Positions 31,401-41,837 of a DNA stretch of 64,000 nt are shown one piece after another. Position numbers and translations under genes: made by a program. This stretch comes from Paralithodes platypus (lineage: Eukaryota; Arthropoda; Malacostraca; Decapoda; Lithodidae). Below the pieces are notes generated by a model, which worked only from the letters and a program-made list of their open reading frames with translations, did no database searches and had not been told where the DNA came from. The stretch's first letter is position 1; every line of letters begins with the position of its first letter. The DNA lies in the NCBI GenBank assembly GCA_032716605.1, contig CM064492.1:53916100-53980099 (forward strand), in the 5' to 3' direction.

Positions 31401-31500
31401 NNNNNNNNNNNNNNNNNNNNNNNNNNNNNNNNNNNNNNNNNNNNNNNNNNNNNNNNNNNNNNNNNNNNNNNNNNNNNNNNNNNNNNNNNNNNNNNNNNNN
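31401..31500. other. Assembly gap, 100 N
   Basis: Exactly 100 N residues, a conventional placeholder for a gap of unknown size. Confidence 0.99.
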
Positions 31501-31795
31501 TGGGAACTAAAAAGGTTAAACACGGTGTCTCCATTAACGCCCTCCGACGATCATTATTTGCCTGGTTTAAGGATAAGGACCTGTGGGAACCTAAAAAGGT
31601 TATAACCACTGGATGGGGTCTCCATTAACCCTCCGACTTCCATTATTTGCTGTTTAGGAAGGACCTGTGGGAACTAAAAGGTTAAACACTGTCTCCATTA
31701 ACCCTCCGACTTCCATTATTTGCTGTTTAGGAAGGACCTGTGGGAACTAAAAGGTTAAAGACTCTCTCAATTAACCCTCCGACTTCCATTTTCCC
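31501..31795 (+). repeat. 70-80-bp tandem repeat derived from the middle of family C
   Basis: Units contain GGAAGGACCTGTGGGAACTA, AAAGGTTAAACACTGTCTCC and TTAACCCTCCGACTTCCATT, four decayed units. The same phrases in the same order form the centre of C (for example 47450-47510). Confidence 0.8.
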
Positions 31796-31796
31796 T

Positions 31797-32253
31797 TCTA
31801 AGGGGGTCACCCGGGGGTTTTTTGTTGGGGGTATGTTCATCCTCACTTTTGCTCCTTTCTCTTCCTGCTTAGCTTTTATATCCATTTGGCCACGTTTCAG
31901 CAGGCCAACTGCTTTAAATAACAGTCTTTATTTTTTTTCCCTCCAGGTAGTTGATTCGTGTTCTGGCGATGCGATAGCAGAGGGCCAGCATGTGTATGGA
32001 GTAGAATCCTGCTTCGGGCCGTAGAGAGTTTTGTTCTATGAGAAAAATGTGGTTCAGGATTTGGTAGCTTTCTGGTCGACAAAATAAAAAAAAAATAGTA
32101 TATCCTGGCTTACGACCGATCGCCATGAACTATTGACACCTGGATGGGTTTAAACGTGTCTTAGAATCTAGTAGCTTAATGGGGCCGGAATGTATGTACA
32201 AGCCAAAGAGAGAGGGAGAGAAAGAGAAAAAAAGAGAGGTGGGCTCCCTTAAT
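31797..32253 (+). mobile_element. Family B MITE, unusually distorted copy
   Basis: GGGGGTCACCCGGG opens it; GGATGGGTTTAAACGTGTCT, AATGGGGCCGGAATG and GTGGGCTCCCTTAA (TTAA 32250-32253) close it. Small insertions are scattered everywhere (for example GTTGATTCGTGTTCTGGCGA in place of the GGTGTCGATT...CCTGGCGA core), so it is about 90 bp longer than other copies. Lying next to the gap, it may contain uncorrected read errors. Confidence 0.7.
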
Positions 32254-32310
32254 CACTTCAATCCGATGGCGCCAAATTTATTCTGGCAAACACCATACGA
32301 TTTTATGGGC
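32250..32310. mobile_element. Family C MITE, left-end stub
   Basis: TTAATCACTTCAATCCGATG and TTATTCTGGCAAAC begin like C and share the TTAA of the preceding B copy. It breaks off after CATACGATTTTATGG. Confidence 0.5.
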
Positions 32311-32384
32311 TGTGGAAATAGTCGATCTACTGGTTGAACTGGTCTATTGGTAGATATCTGTCGTTTGAACTAGTCTTCTGGTAG

Positions 32385-32665
32385 TAGTTAGGATCGTCTG
32401 GTTGTATAATAGTCAGTGGTTATAGGATCGTCTGGTTGTATAATAGTTAGTGGTTATAGGATCGTCTGGTTGTATAATAGTCAGTGGTTATAGGATCGTC
32501 TGGTTGTATAATAGTTAGTGGTTATAGGATCGTCTGGTTGTATAATAGTCAGTGGTTATAGGATCGTCTGGTTGTATAATAGTCAAAGGTTATAGGATCG
32601 TCTGGTTGTATAATAGTCAGTGGTTATAGGATCGTCTGGTTGTATAATAGTTAGTGGTTAGTAGG
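32385..32665 (+). repeat. 34-bp minisatellite
   Basis: The unit is AGGATCGTCTGGTTGTATAA plus TAGTCAGTGGTTAT, eight units, with GTCA/GTTA alternation. Confidence 0.9.
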
Positions 32666-33757
32666 GTTAAATGGTCTGGTTGAGATGTTAAGATAGTACT
32701 GGTTGAGACTATGATATGTACTGGTTATTGTAATGATGGGTAAAAGACTGGTGAGATGATGTAGGATCGTTGGTTGAGATGATGTAAATATGGTCGAGAT
32801 GTGTAATAGGTCGAGATGGTGTATGATGGTCTGATGTAGTAAAGTTAGGGTTGAGATGATGTAAATACTGGTCGAGATGATGTAGGTACTGGTTGAGCTG
32901 ATGTAAGTACTGGTTGAGATGATGTAAATACTGGTCGAGATGATGTAAATACTGGTTGAGATGATGTAGGTACTGGTTGAGCTGATGTAAGTACTGTTTG
33001 AGATGATGTAAGTACTGGTTGAGATGATGTAGTTACTGGTTGAGATGATGTAGGTACTGGTTGAGATGATGTAGGTACTGGTTGAGATGATGTAAGTACT
33101 GGTTGAGATGATGTAGGTACTGGTTGAGATGATGTAGGTACTGGTTGAGATGATGTAGGTACTGGTTGAGATGATGTAGTTACTGGTTGAGATGATGTAA
33201 GTACTGGTTGAGATGATGTAGGTACTGGTTGATATGATGTAGGTACTGGTTGATATGATGTAGGTACTGGTTGAGATGATGTAGGTACTGGTTGAGATGA
33301 TGTAGGTACTGGTTGAGATGATGTAAGTACTGGTTGAGATGATGTAGGTACTGGTTGAGATGATGTAAGTACTGGTTGAGATGATGTAGGTACTGGTTGA
33401 GATGATGTAAGTACTGGTTGAGAGTATGTAGGTACTGGTTGAGATGATGTAGGTACTGGTTGAGATGATGTAAGTACTGTTGAGATGATGTAAGTACTGG
33501 TTGAGATGATGTAGGCACTGGTTGAGATGATGTAAGTACTGGTTGAGATGATGGAAGGACTGGTTGAGATGATGTAAGTACTGGTTGAGATGGTCTGCTG
33601 TTTGAAGTGATGCAAGTACTGGTTAAGATGATTTAAGTAATGGTTGAGATCTATTGATTGAGGAGGTCTAGTGGTTGAGGTGATATAAGGTCTGGTTGAG
33701 ATGATGGTAGTACTATATACTGGTTGAACTGGTCTGCAGGTTGAGATGGTCTGGTAG
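32666..33757 (+). repeat. 21-bp minisatellite
   Basis: The unit is GGTACTGGTTGAGATGATGT plus A, about 40 regular units (32860-33570) with decayed units on both sides. On the minus strand one frame is open as a seven-residue TSSQPVP repeat. This is a consequence of the unit length, not a gene. Confidence 0.95.
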
Positions 33758-34124
33758 TTAAAGGGGGTCACCGGCTCTTTTTTTTATCTTTCTCTCCTTT
33801 TCTCTCCTTCCCCGGCTTGTATCCATTCGGCCCCATTCAGCCAACTGTTTTAAGACGTTTATCCCCATCCAGGTGTCGATTTCTTCCTGGCGAGCGATAG
33901 CGAGCCAGCATTGTATGGAAAAATCCGGCTTCGGAGAAATTTTTCTATCAAAAAATTTACGAATTTAGCTTGCTGTCAAAGCAAAATTTTATATATGATG
34001 GCTAAAAATATTGACATCTGGATGGGGATAAACGTCTTAAAACAGTAGGCTGAATGGGGCCGAATGGATACAAGCGAAAGAGAGAGGGAGAGAAAGATAA
34101 GAAAAGCGATGTGGGCCCCCTTAA
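33758..34124 (+). mobile_element. Family B foldback MITE with a small arm deletion
   Basis: TTAAAGGGGGTCACCGG opens (33758); GATGTGGGCCCCCTTAA closes (34124). The right arm lacks the CTCGCTACCGCTCGCCAGG segment between TATGATGG and AAAATATTGACA, so the hairpin has an unpaired left-arm loop. Confidence 0.85.
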
Positions 34125-34321
34125 GGTAATAAGTCTTGTTGTTCCAGTTGTCCAGGCCCCTTCCTCGTGACGTCAGCCTGGATACCTAACACAAGGGCCT
34201 CAATTGGTTTTATTGATCATCCTTTATATTCCACCACCACCACTACCACCACTACCACCACCACCACCAATACTAGACTCACACAACCTAGCTTAAATGT
34301 CACACTCACTCACTCTCCTAA

Positions 34322-34367
<46 letters not shown>

Positions 34368-34565
34368 GTATTTAGTTTGAGTCATGATCCTATGACATAT
34401 CGCCTACATTTTCCTGAAATGTTATTTTAAAAATAGGCTTAATGATATGGTAGTATTAGCACGATAGTTAAATGATGATGGTTCATTATATGTATAACAA
34501 TAATAATGATAAAACCGCATTAATTAGAGGGGCATTCGGTAGAGTGCATACCTCCACCTACACTG
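34125..34565. repeat. Spacer with (ACC)n, (CT)n and (AT)n
   Basis: (ACC/ACT)n at 34231-34268, (CT)n at 34322-34346 and (AT)n at 34347-34368. The unique-looking remainder is unrecognised. Confidence 0.7.
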
Positions 34566-34574
34566 GTTGGTTCT

Positions 34575-35305
34575 TGTTGTTCCTGTTGTTTATATATACA
34601 GTATAGTTGTATCTGTTGTTTATATATACAGTATAGTTGTATCTGTTGTTTATATATACAGTATAGTTGTATCTGTTGTTTATATATACAGTATAGTTGT
34701 ATCTGTTGTTTATATATACAGTATAGTTGTATCTGTTGTTTATATATACAGTATAGTTGTATCTGTTGTTTATATATACAGTATAGTTGTATCTGTTGTT
34801 TATATATACCGTATAGTTGTATCTGTTGTTTATATATACAGTATAGTTGTATCTGTTGTTTATATATACAGTATAGTTGTATCTGTTGTTTATATATACA
34901 GTATAGTTGTATCTGTTGTTTATATATACAGTATAGTTGTATCTGTTGTTTATATATACAGTATAGTTATCTGTTGTTTATATATACAGTATAGTTGTAT
35001 CTGTTGTTTATATATACAGTATAGTTGTATCTGTTGTTTATATATACAGTATAGTTGTATCTGTTGTTTATATACAGTGTATGTATCTGTTTGTTTATAT
35101 ATACAGTGTAGTTGTATCTGTTGTTATATATACCAGTATAGTTGTATCTGTTGTTTATATATACAGTATAGTTGTATCTGTTGTTTATATATACAGTATA
35201 GTTGTATCTGTTGTTTATATATACAGTATAGTTGTATCTGTTGTTTATATATACAGTGTAGTTGTATCTGTTGTTTATATACAGTGTAGTTGTATCTTTT
35301 GTTTT
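34575..35305 (+). repeat. 30-bp minisatellite
   Basis: The unit is TATATATACAGTATAGTTGT plus ATCTGTTGTT, about 24 units, very uniform to 34960 and then with small deletions. A hydrophobic ten-residue repeat frame is an artefact of unit length. Confidence 0.95.
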
Positions 35306-35354
35306 ACGTTTATCCGTCTTGTGTGTTTATATTGATCTTACCTATATTATTATT

Positions 35355-35706
35355 TTAAGGGGGGATGGGCCTTTTTTCTGGTCCCCCTTCTTCCTCGTGT
35401 TTAGCCTCATTAGTTTCAGATGGTATGACGTTCGACCTATTAGTTTGTCGATTTTAAGACATTTCGCCCCATTTATTTGTCAATATTAAGACCTTTCGTG
35501 CTATTTCGGTGTCGATTTTTTTTCTTGGCTAACAATGGTGAGCCTGTAATTTTGGAAGAACCGGCCTTTTCTACCGACATTTTTTACAATTTAATCTAGA
35601 AGGGGGATCTAATGGATGTTTTTTTTTAAAGTTTGCTGGAGGTCTAGGGAGGAAACTAATAGAAAAATAAATAGATAAATAAATTATCAAATAAATCTCT
35701 CCTTAA
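35355..35706 (+). mobile_element. Family A MITE, complete
   Basis: TTAAGGGGGGATGGGCC at the left and CTCTCCTTAA at the right. The interior has GTTCGACCTATTAGTTTG, AAGACCTTTCGTGC, CGGTGTCGATT and GGAGGTCTAGGGAGGAAAC. The GCGAGCGATAGCGAGCC core is decayed to AACAATGGTGAGCC. Confidence 0.85.
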
Positions 35707-35877
35707 TCAATCTGTATCCCCATCGCTCCATAGTTTACATATTTGATTTGGGAATGTATCTTTATTGGCATCTATCTTATTTATGATTTATATTATTCTG
35801 TCTGTTTATTATTTTTATCAGTAGGTATATTTTTGTATCTGTATTTAATTATGTATGATCTATATTTTGGGTAGTTG

Positions 35878-35934
<57 letters not shown>

Positions 35935-36226
35935 CGTTATGTATGTTTATTTGCTTCTCCTTCTTCTTCTTCTCCTTCTTCTTCTTCTCCTTGTTCAGTC
36001 TACCACATTTGCTTCACCTCTACCTCCTCTCTGACTATCTTCCTCTATCCCCATCCCCCCCCACCCCTTCCTCCCCCTCCTCCATTATCCCCTCCTCTCT
36101 CTCCCTCTTCCATCCACTATGGGACCGCAAGGTGTGTGTATCTATGTAACTATGTGTAACTCTACCTTCTCTTTCTCCCCCCCCTCCCCTCCCCCACCAC
36201 CACTGTGGCACCCCATCCTCCTGCTG

Positions 36227-36288
<62 letters not shown>

Positions 36289-36300
36289 AAGGACCTGCCC
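35707..36300. repeat. (AT)n, (CTT)n, CCT-rich and (CT)n sequence
   Basis: (AT)n at 35880-35932, (TTC)n-like sequence at 35955-35995, CCCCTCC-rich sequence at 36045-36200 and (CT)n at 36232-36282. No coding signal. Confidence 0.85.
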
Positions 36301-36472
36301 CATTAAATCTCCGAGATATATTTTGGTGGGGAGGTGATTCTCTTTTATTGTCTTCCGCTCATTATAGTGCCTTCGCGGCTTGTATTTATGTGTATATATA
36401 GCCTGGCCATGTATTTATTGAGGTGGCTGTGCTCTGTGTTGTAGCCAGGTTGTCGTATTGGTGTGTATACTA

Positions 36473-36544
<72 letters not shown>

Positions 36545-36660
36545 TAATTCCCTTAGTTGTCGATATATATATTTTTACTTCATCCACAGACTGCTTGAGA
36601 AGTTTCCAAATATATACGATCACAAATCTTGTGTTTCCTTCCCCCTCCTTCTCTCCAAAA
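36301..36660. repeat. Unique-looking spacer with a (CA)n run
   Basis: (CA)n at 36478-36542. The rest shows no recognised feature. Confidence 0.7.
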
Positions 36661-36845
36661 TATGTTCCTTTCCTCCTCCCCCCCCCCCCCCCTCCTCCTC
36701 CTCATTACCATTACCATCTTCATCTTTGACATCCTCCTTTTCCTTCTATTCCCCTGCCTTTTCTCTCTCCTCTCTTTCGTCCCCCCCCCCCTTCTCCTCC
36801 TCTTCTCTCTCCGCTCGCCCCCCACTCCTACTTTACTATCCTTTT
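36661..36845. repeat. Polypyrimidine tract
   Basis: Irregular C/T-rich sequence with two C homopolymers (about 36678-36692 and 36781-36790). Confidence 0.85.
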
Positions 36846-36867
36846 CTCTACCTAGTAGTTAGTAGCT

Positions 36868-36930
36868 TAGCAGTGTAGACATCAAAACTGCCCCGTAAGG
36901 ACCAATAGGACAGTAAGTGAGTTATCTGCT
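36868..36930 (+). mobile_element. Possible CR1-like 3' fragment
   Basis: AAACTGCCCCGTAAGGACCA plus ATAGG matches the 26.9-kb tail read in sense (minus strand there). The TTTGTACTCC tail is absent and the match is short. Confidence 0.45.
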
Positions 36931-37214
36931 CAACAGGTGGCGTTGTGTGTGTGTAAGTGTGAGAGTCCGAGTGTAGGGGGTGAGACAGTGAAGCACGGGA
37001 ACGAAATGGCTTCAGAGATGGGGTCGTTTCGGGCCATGAGTGAGCACCGTGCCTCATGTGAAGGCAAGATGGCAGGTGCTCGTTGTACTCTACGTGCTTC
37101 ACATGTCTCACTCCCTAGACTGGAACAAGACCTCACGGGCTTCACTGTTCATTGTAATGCGGTGAATGTTAAGGCTCTCAGCCTATGCCCGAGAGGAAGT
37201 AAGTTGGAATATAG

Positions 37215-37216
<2 letters not shown>
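36931..37216 (+). other. Non-repetitive 270-bp island, unassigned
   Basis: Balanced composition, unlike its surroundings, with one frame open from 36937 through the poly(A) tract. GTAAGT, a consensus donor, occurs at 37199-37204. No protein family was recognised in the translation and no acceptor is evident. It could be an exon, a retrotransposed transcript piece (a 31-base A run follows) or an unknown repeat. Confidence 0.3.
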
Positions 37217-37251
<35 letters not shown>

Positions 37252-37611
37252 TTTGTATTCCCCTTTATATACTTCGCCTCCTCCTCCTCTTCCTCTCCCA
37301 CTCCTTCTCTCCTTCTTCTCTTTCTTCCACCCTCCTCCTATCCTCTCTTTCCTCTCCCACCCTCCTCTTCCTCTCCCACTCCTCCTCTCCTTCTCTTTCT
37401 CCCACCCTCCCTCCTCCTCTCCTTCTCTTTCTCCCACCCTCCCTCCTCCTCTCCTTCTTCTCTTTCTCCCACCCTTCCTCCTTCTCTTTCTCCCACCCTC
37501 CTCCTCTCCTCTCTTTCTCCCACCCTCCTCTCCTCTCTTTCTCCCACCCTCCTCTCCTCTCTTTCTCCCACCCTCCTCCTCTCCTTCTCTTTCTCCGACC
37601 CTCTCTCCTCC
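37217..37611 (+). repeat. Poly(A) then polypyrimidine minisatellite, left block
   Basis: About 31 A residues, then C/T-rich sequence from 37256 with CTCTTTCTCCCACCCTCCTC units of 24-36 bp. The same units resume at 38274 and 38556 around retrotransposon pieces. Confidence 0.9.
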
Positions 37612-38049
37612 TGCGTTCAATGCTGGTGCCCTTATTACCAAAAAGACATAAACAAGCTAGAACGAGTTTAACGTAGAGTTACCAAAATGATACCTAGCCT
37701 AAAGAACAAACCATACGAAAAGCGTCTTAGAGAATTAAATCTATTTCCTTTAACCCAGCGCAGATTAAGAGGTGACTTAATTCAAGTGTTCAAAGGCATC
37801 GACAATATGAACTGTAGTAAGTACTTCACTATCGACCAATCTAATTACACGTGGGGAAACGGTTGCAAAATTATTGGTAAATCTTTTAACTCACACGAAT
37901 CTAAGAATTTCTTCTTCAATCGAGTTGTCAACTTGTGGAATGGGCTTCCCCGAGACGTTATAGACTGCAGCACCGTTGATTCATTTAAACTCCGCCTAGA
38001 CAAATATCTCGCATCAAACCCGCGACTGACTGCGTTTGTAAATGAATAA
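37612..38049 (+). pseudogene. C-terminal part of the CR1/Rex-like reverse transcriptase ORF
   Basis: Open from 37687 to the TAA at 38047-38049, with MIPSLKNKPYEKRLRELNLF, KYFTIDQSNYTWGNGCKII, VVNLWNGLPRDVID and the natural C-terminus RLTAFVNE. Upstream (37612-37671) WCPYYQ is out of frame by a small change, and a stop codon lies at 37669-37671. Relative to the 21-kb copy it lacks three residues (IIK) after QVFK but keeps the frame that copy loses near 21640. Confidence 0.85.
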
Positions 38050-38273
38050 CTTTATTTTATCCTCCCCTCAGTTACTAACCCATATGTCCCCTACTAACTT
38101 CCTAGTCCTGCCACGGACATTAGTTCCAGGGTAATAGTTCCCTTTCCAATGTTCCCTTACCCACTCTAAACCACTGTTTGGACACTTGATCCTCAGTGTT
38201 TTGGAGGACAAGCAGCCTAGAAGGGTCACTAGACCTGTTGTTGCTTGATTTCCTTTGTACTCCTTTGTACTCC
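37612..38273 (+). mobile_element. 3' copy of the CR1/Rex-like retrotransposon
   Basis: It matches the 3' end of the 21-kb element in sense orientation, from TGCGTTCAATGCTGG to the double TTTGTACTCC tail at 38251-38273. It begins and ends in the same polypyrimidine minisatellite. Confidence 0.9.
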
Positions 38274-38385
38274 TCTCCTCTCCCACCCTCCTCCTCTCCT
38301 CTCTTTCTCCCTCCCTCCTCCTCTCCTTCTTTTCTTTCTGCCACCCTCCTCATCTCCTCTCTTTCTCCCTCCCTCCTCGGACGGA
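38274..38385 (+). repeat. Polypyrimidine minisatellite, middle block
   Basis: CTCCTCTCCTCTCCCACCC and CTTTCTCCCTCCCTCC units, the same type as 37260-37611. Confidence 0.85.
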
Positions 38386-38555
38386 CCCCCTCCTGCCACG
38401 GACATTAGTTCCAGGGCAGTAGTTTCCTTTCCAATGTTCCCTTACCCACTCTAAACCACTGTTTGGACACTTGATCCTCAGCGTTTTGGAGGACAAGCAG
38501 CCTAGAAGGGTCACTAGACCTGTTGTTGCTTGATTTCCTGTGTACTCCTTTGTAC
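38386..38555 (+). mobile_element. 3' UTR copy of the CR1/Rex-like retrotransposon
   Basis: TGCCACGGACATTAGTTCCA to GATTTCCTGTGTACTCC repeats 38108-38273 almost exactly. Extreme 5' truncation leaves only UTR and tail. Polypyrimidine minisatellite is on both sides. A local duplication of the preceding copy is the alternative. Confidence 0.85.
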
Positions 38556-39617
38556 TCTTCCTCTCCTTCTCTTTCTGCCACCCTCCTCCTCTCCTCTCTT
38601 TCTCCCTCCCTCCTCCTCTCCTTCTTCTCTTTCTCCCACCCTCCTCCTCTCCTCTCTTTCTCCCTCCCTCCTCCTCTCCTTCTTCTCTTTCTCCCACCCT
38701 CCTCCTCTCCTTCTCTTTCTCCCACCCTCTTCTCTTTCTCCCACCCTCCTCCTCCTCTCCTCTCCCACCCTCCTCCTCTCCCTCCTTCTCTTTCTCCGAC
38801 CCTCCCTCCTCCTCTCCTCTCCCACCCTCCTCCTCTCCTCCTTCTCTTTCTCCGACCCTCCCTCCTCCTCTCCTCTCCCACCCTCCTCCTCTCCTCCTTC
38901 TCTTTCTCCGACCCTCCCTCCTCCCTCCTCTCCCACCCTCCTCCTCTCCTCCTTCTCTTTCTCCGCCCCTCCCTCCTCCTCTCCTCTCCCACCCTCCTCC
39001 TCTCCTCCTTCTCTTTCTCCGACCCTCCTCCTCTCCTCTCCCACCCTCCTCCTCTCCTCCTTCTCTTTCTCCGACCCTCCCTCCTCCTCTGCTCTCCCAC
39101 CCTCCTCCTCTCCTCCTTCTCTTTCTCCGACCCTCCCTCCTCCTCTCCTCTCCCACCCTCCTCCTCTCCTCCTTCTCTTTCTCCGACCCTCCTCCTCTCC
39201 TCTCCCCACCCTCCTCCTCTCCTCCTTCTCTCTTTCTCTCACCCTCCCTCCTCCTCTCCTCTCCCACCCTCCTCCTCTCCTCCTTCTCTTTCTCCGACCC
39301 TCCTCCTCTCCTCTCCCACCCTCCTCCTCTCCTCCTTCTCTTTCTCCGACCCTCCCTCCTCCTCTCCTCTCCCACCCTCCTCCTCTCCTCCTTCTCTTTC
39401 TCCCACCCTCCCTCCTCCTCTCCTCTCCCACCCTCCTCCTCTCCTCCTTCTCTTTCTCCGACCCTCCTCCTCTCCTCTCCCACCCTCCTCCTCTCCTCCT
39501 TCTCTTTCTCCCCCCCTCCCTCCTCCTCTCCTCTCCCACCCTCCCTCCTCCTCTCCTCTCCCACCCTCCTCCTCTCCTCCTTCTCTTTCTCCGACCCTCC
39601 TCCTCTCCTCTCCCACA
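38556..39617 (+). repeat. Polypyrimidine minisatellite, right block
   Basis: About 1,050 bp of CTCCTCTCCTCTCCCACCCT alternating with CTCCTTCTCTTTCTCCGACC, a dimer-like organisation of about 60 bp. Long frames on both strands (up to about 440 codons) are open in five of six frames at once and are not genes. Confidence 0.95.
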
Positions 39618-39668
39618 GTATACCACATGATGTGATATACAGTACGGTACACAGTATACACTTATCCA

Positions 39669-40012
39669 TTAAGGGGGGTCACCGGCCTTTTGTTTATCTT
39701 TCTCTCCTTTTCTCTCTTTCCCTGGCTTGTATCCATTTGGTCCCATTCAGCCAAGTGTTTTAGGAAGTTTATTCCCATCCAGGTGTCGATTTATTCCTGG
39801 TGAGCGATAGCGAGCCAGCATTGTATGGAGAAATCCGGCTTCTCCGGAGACATTTTTCTATTGAAAAAAGTACAAATTTAGCTTGGTGTCAAAACAAAAA
39901 ATATATATATGCTGGCTCGCTACCGCTCGTCAGGAAAATATTGACACCTGAATGGGGGTAAACGTCCTAAAATAGTAGGCTGAATGGAGCCGAATGGAGA
40001 CAAGCCAAGGGA
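39669..40012 (+). mobile_element. Family B foldback MITE, right end lost
   Basis: TTAAGGGGGGTCACCGG opens (39669). Both arms are present to GAGACAAGCCAAGGGA, after which an (AT)n run replaces the AGAGAGAGG...CCCTTAA end. Confidence 0.8.
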
Positions 40013-40101
40013 TATATATACAGTATATATATATATAATTATATAAAAGGGATATGATCATTGTGTTATTGGTGGTGATATGCCTGCGTGTCTGTCCGGG
40101 T

Positions 40102-40449
40102 TTAAGGGGGGGTCACCTGCTTTGTTTTCATCTTTCTTTGTTGTATCCATTCGGTCCCATTCAGCCTACTGTTTTAGGACATTTACCCCCATCCAGGTGT
40201 CGATTTTGTTTCCTGGCGAGCGATAGCGAGCCAACATTGTATGGATAAATCCGGCTTTAGAATTTTTTTATCGAAATTTGTTTAAATTTAGCCAGCTGTC
40301 TAACACATTATCCAAAATATGGTGGCTCGCTATCGCTCGCCTGGTATAAATCGACACCTGGATGAGGATAAACGTCTTAAAACAGTAGGCTGAATGAGGC
40401 CGAAAGTTATACAACCCAGAGAGAGAAAAATAGTAGGTCACCCCCTTAA
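40102..40449 (+). mobile_element. Family B foldback MITE, decayed centre
   Basis: TTAAGGGGGGGTCACCTGC opens, GTAGGTCACCCCCTTAA closes (TTAA 40446-40449). The pyrimidine part of the left arm is shortened (CATCTTTCTTTGTTGTATCC) and the centre is diverged. Confidence 0.8.
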
Positions 40450-40660
40450 GATGAGGTTTTTAGCACCAATGTACCTTTAAATGGCTATATTAGTTTACAC
40501 CTACTGTATATTACCCCTTTCGCAACCATATTGTTTGTTTAATATAGCCAATAATAATAATAATAACCGAAGTAAATACAAATATAATGGCCATCCTATA
40601 CGAGAGGGTTTAGCTGCAATATGGCGGCGGCTTTGGTGTGAGAAGGTTTTACGTTATAGA
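40450..40660. other. Intergenic sequence, nothing recognised
   Basis: Unique-looking sequence with a short (AAT)n run at 40550-40566. Confidence 0.4.
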
Positions 40661-41345
40661 GTAGAAGCCCCCTCCCCCCCCCCCCCCTTCTCTCTCTCTC
40701 CTGATTCCCCCTCCCTGTCACTCCCTTTCTCTCCCCCTCCCTGGCTCTCTCCCTCTCCCCCCTCTCAGATCAATACGACAGGGCAGGAGAGGAGGAGGGA
40801 AGGGGGCGGAGGAGGAAGAGGGAAGAAGAAACCAAGAGGAGGGGGTGGAGGATGAGGAGGTGGGAGAAGAGGAGGTAGAGAGAAGAGGGGGAGGGGAGGA
40901 AGAAAAGGAGGTCGAGAGAAGAGGTGGAGGGGAGGAAGACAAGGAGGTAGAGAGAAGAGGGGGAGGGGAGGAAGAAAAGGAGGTAGAGAGAAGAGGGGGA
41001 GGGGAGGAAGAAAAGGAGGTAGAGAGAAGAGGGGGAGGGGAGGAAGAAGAGGAGGTAGAGAGAGAAGAGGGGGAGGGGAGGAAGAAGAGGAGGTAGAGAG
41101 AGGAGGGGGAGGGGAGGAAGAAGAGGGGGAGGGGAGGAAGAAGAGGAGGTAGAGAGAAGAGGGGGAGGGGAGGAAGAAAAGGAGGTAGAGAGGAGAGGGG
41201 GGAGGAAGAAGAGGGGGAGGGAAGGAAGAAGAGGAGGTAGAGAGAAGAGGGGGAGGGGAGGAAGAAAAGGAGGTAGAGAGGGGAGGGAGGAGTTGAGGAG
41301 GAAAAGAAGAGAAGGAGGAGGAGGAAAAGAGGAAGAGAGACAGAT
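40661..41345 (+). repeat. Polypyrimidine tract then 36-bp polypurine minisatellite
   Basis: C/T-rich at 40669-40768, then G/A-rich. From about 40850 the unit GAGAAGAGGGGGAGGGGAGG plus AAGAAAAGGAGGTAGA recurs about twelve times. The strand asymmetry flips at about 40770. Confidence 0.9.
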
Positions 41346-41484
41346 GTATATAGAATTACATAGATACACTGGCCACACAGACCTTACGATCCCAGCGAGG
41401 TGGTCAGGATTTATTTCTAGTAGGGATAGTAAACCCGATAGTAAGAGAAAGTGGAATGAAAGGATATCGAAGAAGAAGAAGAAG

Positions 41485-41521
<37 letters not shown>

Positions 41522-41564
41522 GGGATGGGGGGCGTGGCTGGAGATGGGTATGAAGTATTTAACA
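41346..41564. repeat. Spacer with (GA)n
   Basis: (AAG)n then (GA)n at 41470-41520. The remainder is unrecognised. Confidence 0.6.
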
Positions 41565-41770
41565 TTAACTCCTTCCATCACATCACTAAAACTCTTACTG
41601 CTGCAGCCAGGAAAGTATATTCAACTTAGGAATAGCCTCTAGGAATGAAGGGGTTCAATTATGTCTAGATCTAACCTCTAACTTTGACTGGGCTTTCCTA
41701 AGTTGAAAAAAAAGGCTTAGAGAAAGTCAGAATACGACCTAAACTGACGTCATCTGTTTGAATGGGATAA
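41565..41770. mobile_element. Family C MITE, strongly diverged
   Basis: TTAACTCCTTCCATCAC at the left, CAACTTAGGAATAGCCTCT and TTTCCTAAGTTGAAAAA as pairing inner parts. Core phrases are recognisable but about half the positions differ from other copies. Confidence 0.45.
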
Positions 41771-41837
41771 AGTTCACTATAGTCGGTTTATTTCATCTGG
41801 CGGTAAATACAATCCTTTAGTAACTGATTTATCGATA

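Noticed and set aside
32845..33771. TSSQPVP repeat frame resembling a mucin-like protein
   Set aside because: Translation of a 21-bp minisatellite; no signal peptide or non-repetitive domain.
34567..35289. Hydrophobic VVYIYSIVVS repeat frame suggesting a membrane protein
   Set aside because: Produced by a 30-bp AT-rich tandem unit.
38350..39763. Frames up to about 440 codons on both strands
   Set aside because: They follow the polypyrimidine minisatellite and include retrotransposon 3' UTR sequence; no start context or domain.
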